DNA from: Skermanella mucosa
GTDB lineage: Bacteria > Pseudomonadota > Alphaproteobacteria > Azospirillales > Azospirillaceae
Assembly: GCF_016765655.2 (NCBI RefSeq)
Contig: NZ_CP086106.1
Coordinates: 211,001 to 275,000, forward strand
Length of the DNA: 64,000 nucleotides
Reading direction: 5' to 3'
Made by a program: the position numbers and the translations under genes. Below the pieces are notes generated by a model, which was not told the DNA's origin, did not search any database, and was given only the letters and a program-made list of their open reading frames with translations. The stretch's first letter is position 1, and every line of letters begins with the position of its first letter. Below are positions 61,167 to 64,000 of the stretch, piece after piece.

Positions 61167-62837
61167 ATGGCGCGGTCGCCGTTCGCCCCCCTGGCACTGG
61201 CGCTCGGGGTGCAGATCGTCATGATCGCGCTGATCACCCGACTGGTCGGGGTCCATGCCTGGGATGACGGGGCGATCACGCTCGCCTTCTCGCGCACTTT
61301 CGCGGAAAGCGGCCTGATCGCGCTCACGCCCGTGTCGGAACAGGTCGAGGGATACTCCTCGACCGCATGGTTCCTGATCAACGCCGTCATAGCGCTTTTC
61401 CGGCCCGGCTTCGAAGGGGCGATTCATGCCTCGCAGGTGGCGGCCGGCATATGCCTCGGCATCGCCACCGTCTTCGTCTGGCTGATCGCCCGGGACCTCG
61501 GCCTGCGTTCCCGGACCACTCTGGCGATCCTCCTCGTCTTCTCCCTGTTCGGGCCGGCGGTGTCGGAAGTGTCGAACGGCATGGAGATGACGCTGCTGAC
61601 GGCTGCGGGGCTTGCCCTGTACCATGCGCTGTACGTCCGGGAGAACCGTCTGCTCCTGGCCGTGGCCATCGTCGTCTTCCTGACGGTCCGCTTCGAGGCG
61701 ATGATCTACTACGCGGCGCTGCTGACGCCGCTCCTCTTCCGCGGGCGGTACCGGAGCTTCGTCCTGCTGGCCGCCGCCGGCATGGCGGTCGTCGCCCTGC
61801 ACGAGACCGCGAGATACATGGTCTTCGGGGACATCTTCCCGAATCCCGTCCATGCCAAGATGCACGTGCCCTACAGCCTGTCGGGCCTTCAGGGCGTCAA
61901 GCTCCGCCTGATCGCCGCGGTCGAGATCACCGCGACGCTCCTGCCGCTTGTCCTGGCGGTATCGGCACTCCTCCTCGTCCCGTGGAACAGGCTGTCCGAC
62001 CGGCTTTCCGCCCTCGGGGCCGTCCGGAACGACGTGCTGGCCCTCGCGGCTCCTGTCGCCGCCGTCGTGTTGTTCGCCGTCCTGATCGGGAAGAACTGGG
62101 GCTATGTGGGCCGGATGCAGTTCCTCGCCCTGCCTTTCGTCCTGCTCATCTTCGGGCTCGTCTACGACAGGCTGGCGGAGTCGGCCCGGGCGGCGTCCGC
62201 GCGCCCGCTCCTGGTCGCGGTGTGCGCCGTCACGGTCCTGTTCAGCTGGGTCGTCAGCGCCAGGCAGCCGATCGCCCAGATGGCACGGACACTGTCCAGC
62301 GGCGGCGGCGAGGTCGCGGAAGTCTACGGCACGACACCCGAGACCTATCGCAGGACGGGGCTCGCGGTAGATCGTCTGAGGCAGCTGGTCGGCAAGGACA
62401 CGATCACCTTCGCCACCCCCGACGTCGGCGGTCTCGCTCTGTGCTGCGATCGGATCCGCGTCGTCGACCTCGGCCTCCTGGCGAGCCGCAAGCTGGCCAA
62501 GCATGGTTACGGGGCCCTGCCGGCCATCCTGGCCGAGGAGAGGCCGGATGCGATCGAGGTTCATCAGCACTGGGGAGTGAACTCGAAGATCTACACGATC
62601 CCGGAGTTCCGCGACAATTATCAGCCGGTGATCATAGACCGCACGCGCCTTTACCTTCGAAACGAGCATGCGGCGAAACTGATCGAGCTACGCCGGGCGG
62701 AATGGTGTTCCGCGGAGGAGGCGAATTGCGCGGCGTCGGCTCTCCGGACCCACCGCTACGCCACCTCCGTGACGAAACTCGACGATTTGGCCTTCCTCGA
62801 AAGAAAAAGGGTTCTGATGGTCGGCGACATGCGCTGA
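61167..62837 (+). CDS. GT-C-fold membrane glycosyltransferase (556 aa)
   Basis: About ten helices. The first external loop has VHAWDDGAITLAFSRTFAESG and VSEQVEGYSSTAWFLI, the Asp-rich and 'EGY(S/T)' pattern of polyprenyl-phosphate-sugar-dependent enzymes related to GT39 and mycobacterial arabinofuranosyltransferases. A periplasmic C-terminal domain (about 400-556) contains ATPDVGGLALCCDRIRVVDLGLL. The acceptor is unknown. Starts at 61149 and 61167 are both possible; GAGAG favours 61167. Confidence 0.75.
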   Translation: MARSPFAPLALALGVQIVMIALITRLVGVHAWDDGAITLAFSRTFAESGLIALTPVSEQVEGYSSTAWFLINAVIALFRPGFEGAIHASQVAAGICLGIATVFVWLIARDLGLRSRTTLAILLVFSLFGPAVSEVSNGMEMTLLTAAGLALYHALYVRENRLLLAVAIVVFLTVRFEAMIYYAALLTPLLFRGRYRSFVLLAAAGMAVVALHETARYMVFGDIFPNPVHAKMHVPYSLSGLQGVKLRLIAAVEITATLLPLVLAVSALLLVPWNRLSDRLSALGAVRNDVLALAAPVAAVVLFAVLIGKNWGYVGRMQFLALPFVLLIFGLVYDRLAESARAASARPLLVAVCAVTVLFSWVVSARQPIAQMARTLSSGGGEVAEVYGTTPETYRRTGLAVDRLRQLVGKDTITFATPDVGGLALCCDRIRVVDLGLLASRKLAKHGYGALPAILAEERPDAIEVHQHWGVNSKIYTIPEFRDNYQPVIIDRTRLYLRNEHAAKLIELRRAEWCSAEEANCAASALRTHRYATSVTKLDDLAFLERKRVLMVGDMR

Positions 62838-62881
62838 CCGGATCGGCGCAAGCTCGGTCGTGAAATGGCCCGGGCCGGCCT

Positions 62882-63343
62882 TCAGGCGTCGAAGCGGGCC
62901 AGGGGATTCATGCAGGGATTCACCAGGGGATCGGCGTAGGCGACGTAGCTCACGACCGGCCCGGATTCGGGTCCGCGCAGGAAGAAGTCGGTCGACAGCA
63001 GGAACATGTTCATGACGCTGTTCTCGAACGCCGCGAGCTTGTCTCGCACGCCGCCCGGAAGGCGATCCCTCAGCTGGTGGCTCAAGCTTACGCCGGGCAT
63101 CGATCCCGCCAGGCGCAGCAACCAGACCTCCTCCGGGGCTACCTTGTGGGTGAGGTAATCCGACGCGAAACGACTGAGATCCTCCTCGGTCACCTGGATT
63201 TCCGGGAAGCGGTCCCGGAGCACGGCGCGGATCAGGGCTTCCGCAGGGTCGATGTTCTTCGCCAAGACGCCGCCGACCAAGCCGGTGACGGCGACGACGG
63301 CTCCGCCTCCGACGAGCAGGGTCCTTCGGGATAGCCGCATCAT
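62882..63343 (-). CDS. Gluconate-2-dehydrogenase subunit-3-like small subunit (153 aa)
   Basis: A Tat-like N-terminus (MRLSRRTLLVGGGAVVAVTG) is followed by a helical domain ending FLLSTDFFLRG, YVAYADPLVNPCMNPLARFD, as in small subunits of GMC-type membrane dehydrogenases. Its first ATG overlaps the stop of the GMC gene (ATGA), so they form a complex pair. The small subunit is thought to help export of the flavoprotein by the Tat route. Confidence 0.8.
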   Translation of the reverse strand: MMRLSRRTLLVGGGAVVAVTGLVGGVLAKNIDPAEALIRAVLRDRFPEIQVTEEDLSRFASDYLTHKVAPEEVWLLRLAGSMPGVSLSHQLRDRLPGGVRDKLAAFENSVMNMFLLSTDFFLRGPESGPVVSYVAYADPLVNPCMNPLARFDA

Positions 63344-64000
63344 GAGGAGCGCCCTCCGGGGCGATGCTGGTGTTCGGCGGCGCGCAGCGCCAGCGCGCTG
63401 ATGGTGAGGGACGGGTTGGCGGGGGCGCCGGTCGGGAACGCCCCGCTTCCCATGACCATCAGGTTGCGGACCTGATGATGCACCAGACCGCCGTCGATGA
63501 CGCTGTCGGACGGGTCGTCGCCCATGACCGTGGTGCCAAGGACATGCGCCTCCGTGACATTGACGGACCGCTTGATTTCCACGCGCTCGACCGGCAGCTT
63601 TGCCAGAATCCTGGGCAGCGCCTCGTCCAGGGCGGCGACGCCCCGCGTCGCGTAATCGCTCCGCGCTTCGAAATGAAGGACGGGTTTGTCCGGGTGCTCG
63701 TGCGAGAGGGCGACGCGGTTGCGTTCCTGCGGCAGGTCCTCGACGATGCATTTCAGGAGCTGGATCTGCCGCCAGCGGCCGGGCTCGTTGCGGAATTCGG
63801 GACGGTTCCAGCTCTCTATCAGGCAGGCCCCGTGCCGCGACCGGTGAGGCCCGTCATAGAGCATGTAGCCGTGCCCGGTGATCGACGTGCTGCCCTGGAA
63901 ATTATCCACGCCGTCGAGATACACCAGCGCATCGACGGACGTCTGCTCGTGCAGGCGACGGCCGAGGAGCGGGTGGTCCAGGCCCGACTTCATCAGGATG
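63340..64000 (-). CDS. GMC-family oxidoreductase, C-terminal part (5' end beyond window)
   Basis: The visible 219 residues include the GMC_oxred_C domain: VTEAHVLGTTVMGDDPSDSVID, HHQVRNLMVMGSGAFPTGAPANPSLTISALALRAAEH, with the active-site-type His and the FAD-closing segment. The frame is open to the window edge, so the N-terminal FAD domain is missing. Probably a sugar or alcohol dehydrogenase large subunit, paired with the overlapping small-subunit gene. Confidence 0.88.
   Translation of the reverse strand, partial: ILMKSGLDHPLLGRRLHEQTSVDALVYLDGVDNFQGSTSITGHGYMLYDGPHRSRHGACLIESWNRPEFRNEPGRWRQIQLLKCIVEDLPQERNRVALSHEHPDKPVLHFEARSDYATRGVAALDEALPRILAKLPVERVEIKRSVNVTEAHVLGTTVMGDDPSDSVIDGGLVHHQVRNLMVMGSGAFPTGAPANPSLTISALALRAAEHQHRPGGRSS

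Noticed and set aside
1..64000. CRISPR arrays, tRNA and rRNA genes
   Set aside because: No regularly spaced direct repeats, cloverleaf-like tRNA sequences or rRNA stretches were recognised by reading; a tRNAscan or CRISPR-finder run would be decisive.

Overview
The window is high-GC DNA whose core genes point to an alphaproteobacterium of the Rhodospirillales, Azospirillum/Skermanella-like: a trxB-lysR pair, opgD/opgH osmoregulated glucan genes, msrP, DUF1622, DUF3775 and DUF1289 proteins, and a large Cache-PAS hybrid kinase. This is an inference from gene content and codon style; no rRNA or tRNA gene was seen.

Positions 1 to about 16,360 are an accessory, insertion-sequence-rich region. It holds an epimerase running off the left edge, an internally deleted IS3 element, a lower-GC islet (small ORF, phage-type protein, HNH nuclease, XRE regulator, tiny Cys/His protein), and IS66 and IS30 debris. 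A compact minus-strand metal and thiol operon follows: a MerR regulator with a textbook 19-bp-spacer promoter, a PbrA/ZntA P-type ATPase, signal peptidase II (PbrC-like), a PCu(A)C copper chaperone, SCO1, a DsbA-like protein and a DsbD/ScsB-like reductase. Then come a complete IS1595-type element with a passenger ORF, a broken IS110 and a 44-bp perfect palindrome. The region ends inside trxB, which has lost its N-terminal FAD-binding part.

From 17,400 to 33,000 the content looks chromosomal. It includes LysR, a candidate structured RNA, a Cache protein, an unusual EF-G paralogue, two tandem dps genes (one with an Irr-box-like site), msrP, a hybrid kinase / TTG-start receiver / HisKA-like module, and an amidase-SDR-TTC38-DUF1622 run.

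Positions 33,191 to 43,534 are the most striking part. Eight minus-strand genes, nearly all joined by 1- to 4-nt overlaps, encode two CrtI/CrtN-type desaturases, an acyltransferase, a family-2 glycosyltransferase, a type III polyketide synthase, a methyltransferase, an FAD hydroxylase/reductase and a DUF1045 2H phosphoesterase. An aldehyde dehydrogenase is divergent. The toolkit resembles staphyloxanthin-type carotenoid assembly (desaturase, oxidase, aldehyde dehydrogenase, glycosyl- and acyltransferase) joined to an alkylresorcinol-type PKS/methylase/hydroxylase trio.

The rest holds an orphan phnF/phnM pair with a palindromic operator candidate, the opgD-opgH-DUF1289 operon, an extensin-like protein, a candidate minus-strand sRNA at 51.1 kb, acyl-CoA metabolism genes (thiolase, RidA, acyl-CoA dehydrogenase, HMG-CoA lyase), an orphan OmpR regulator, a K+ channel, an SLC13-type transporter with no ordinary start codon, an ACP-like protein without the carrier serine, a GT-C glycosyltransferase, and a GMC oxidoreductase with its small subunit running off the right edge.
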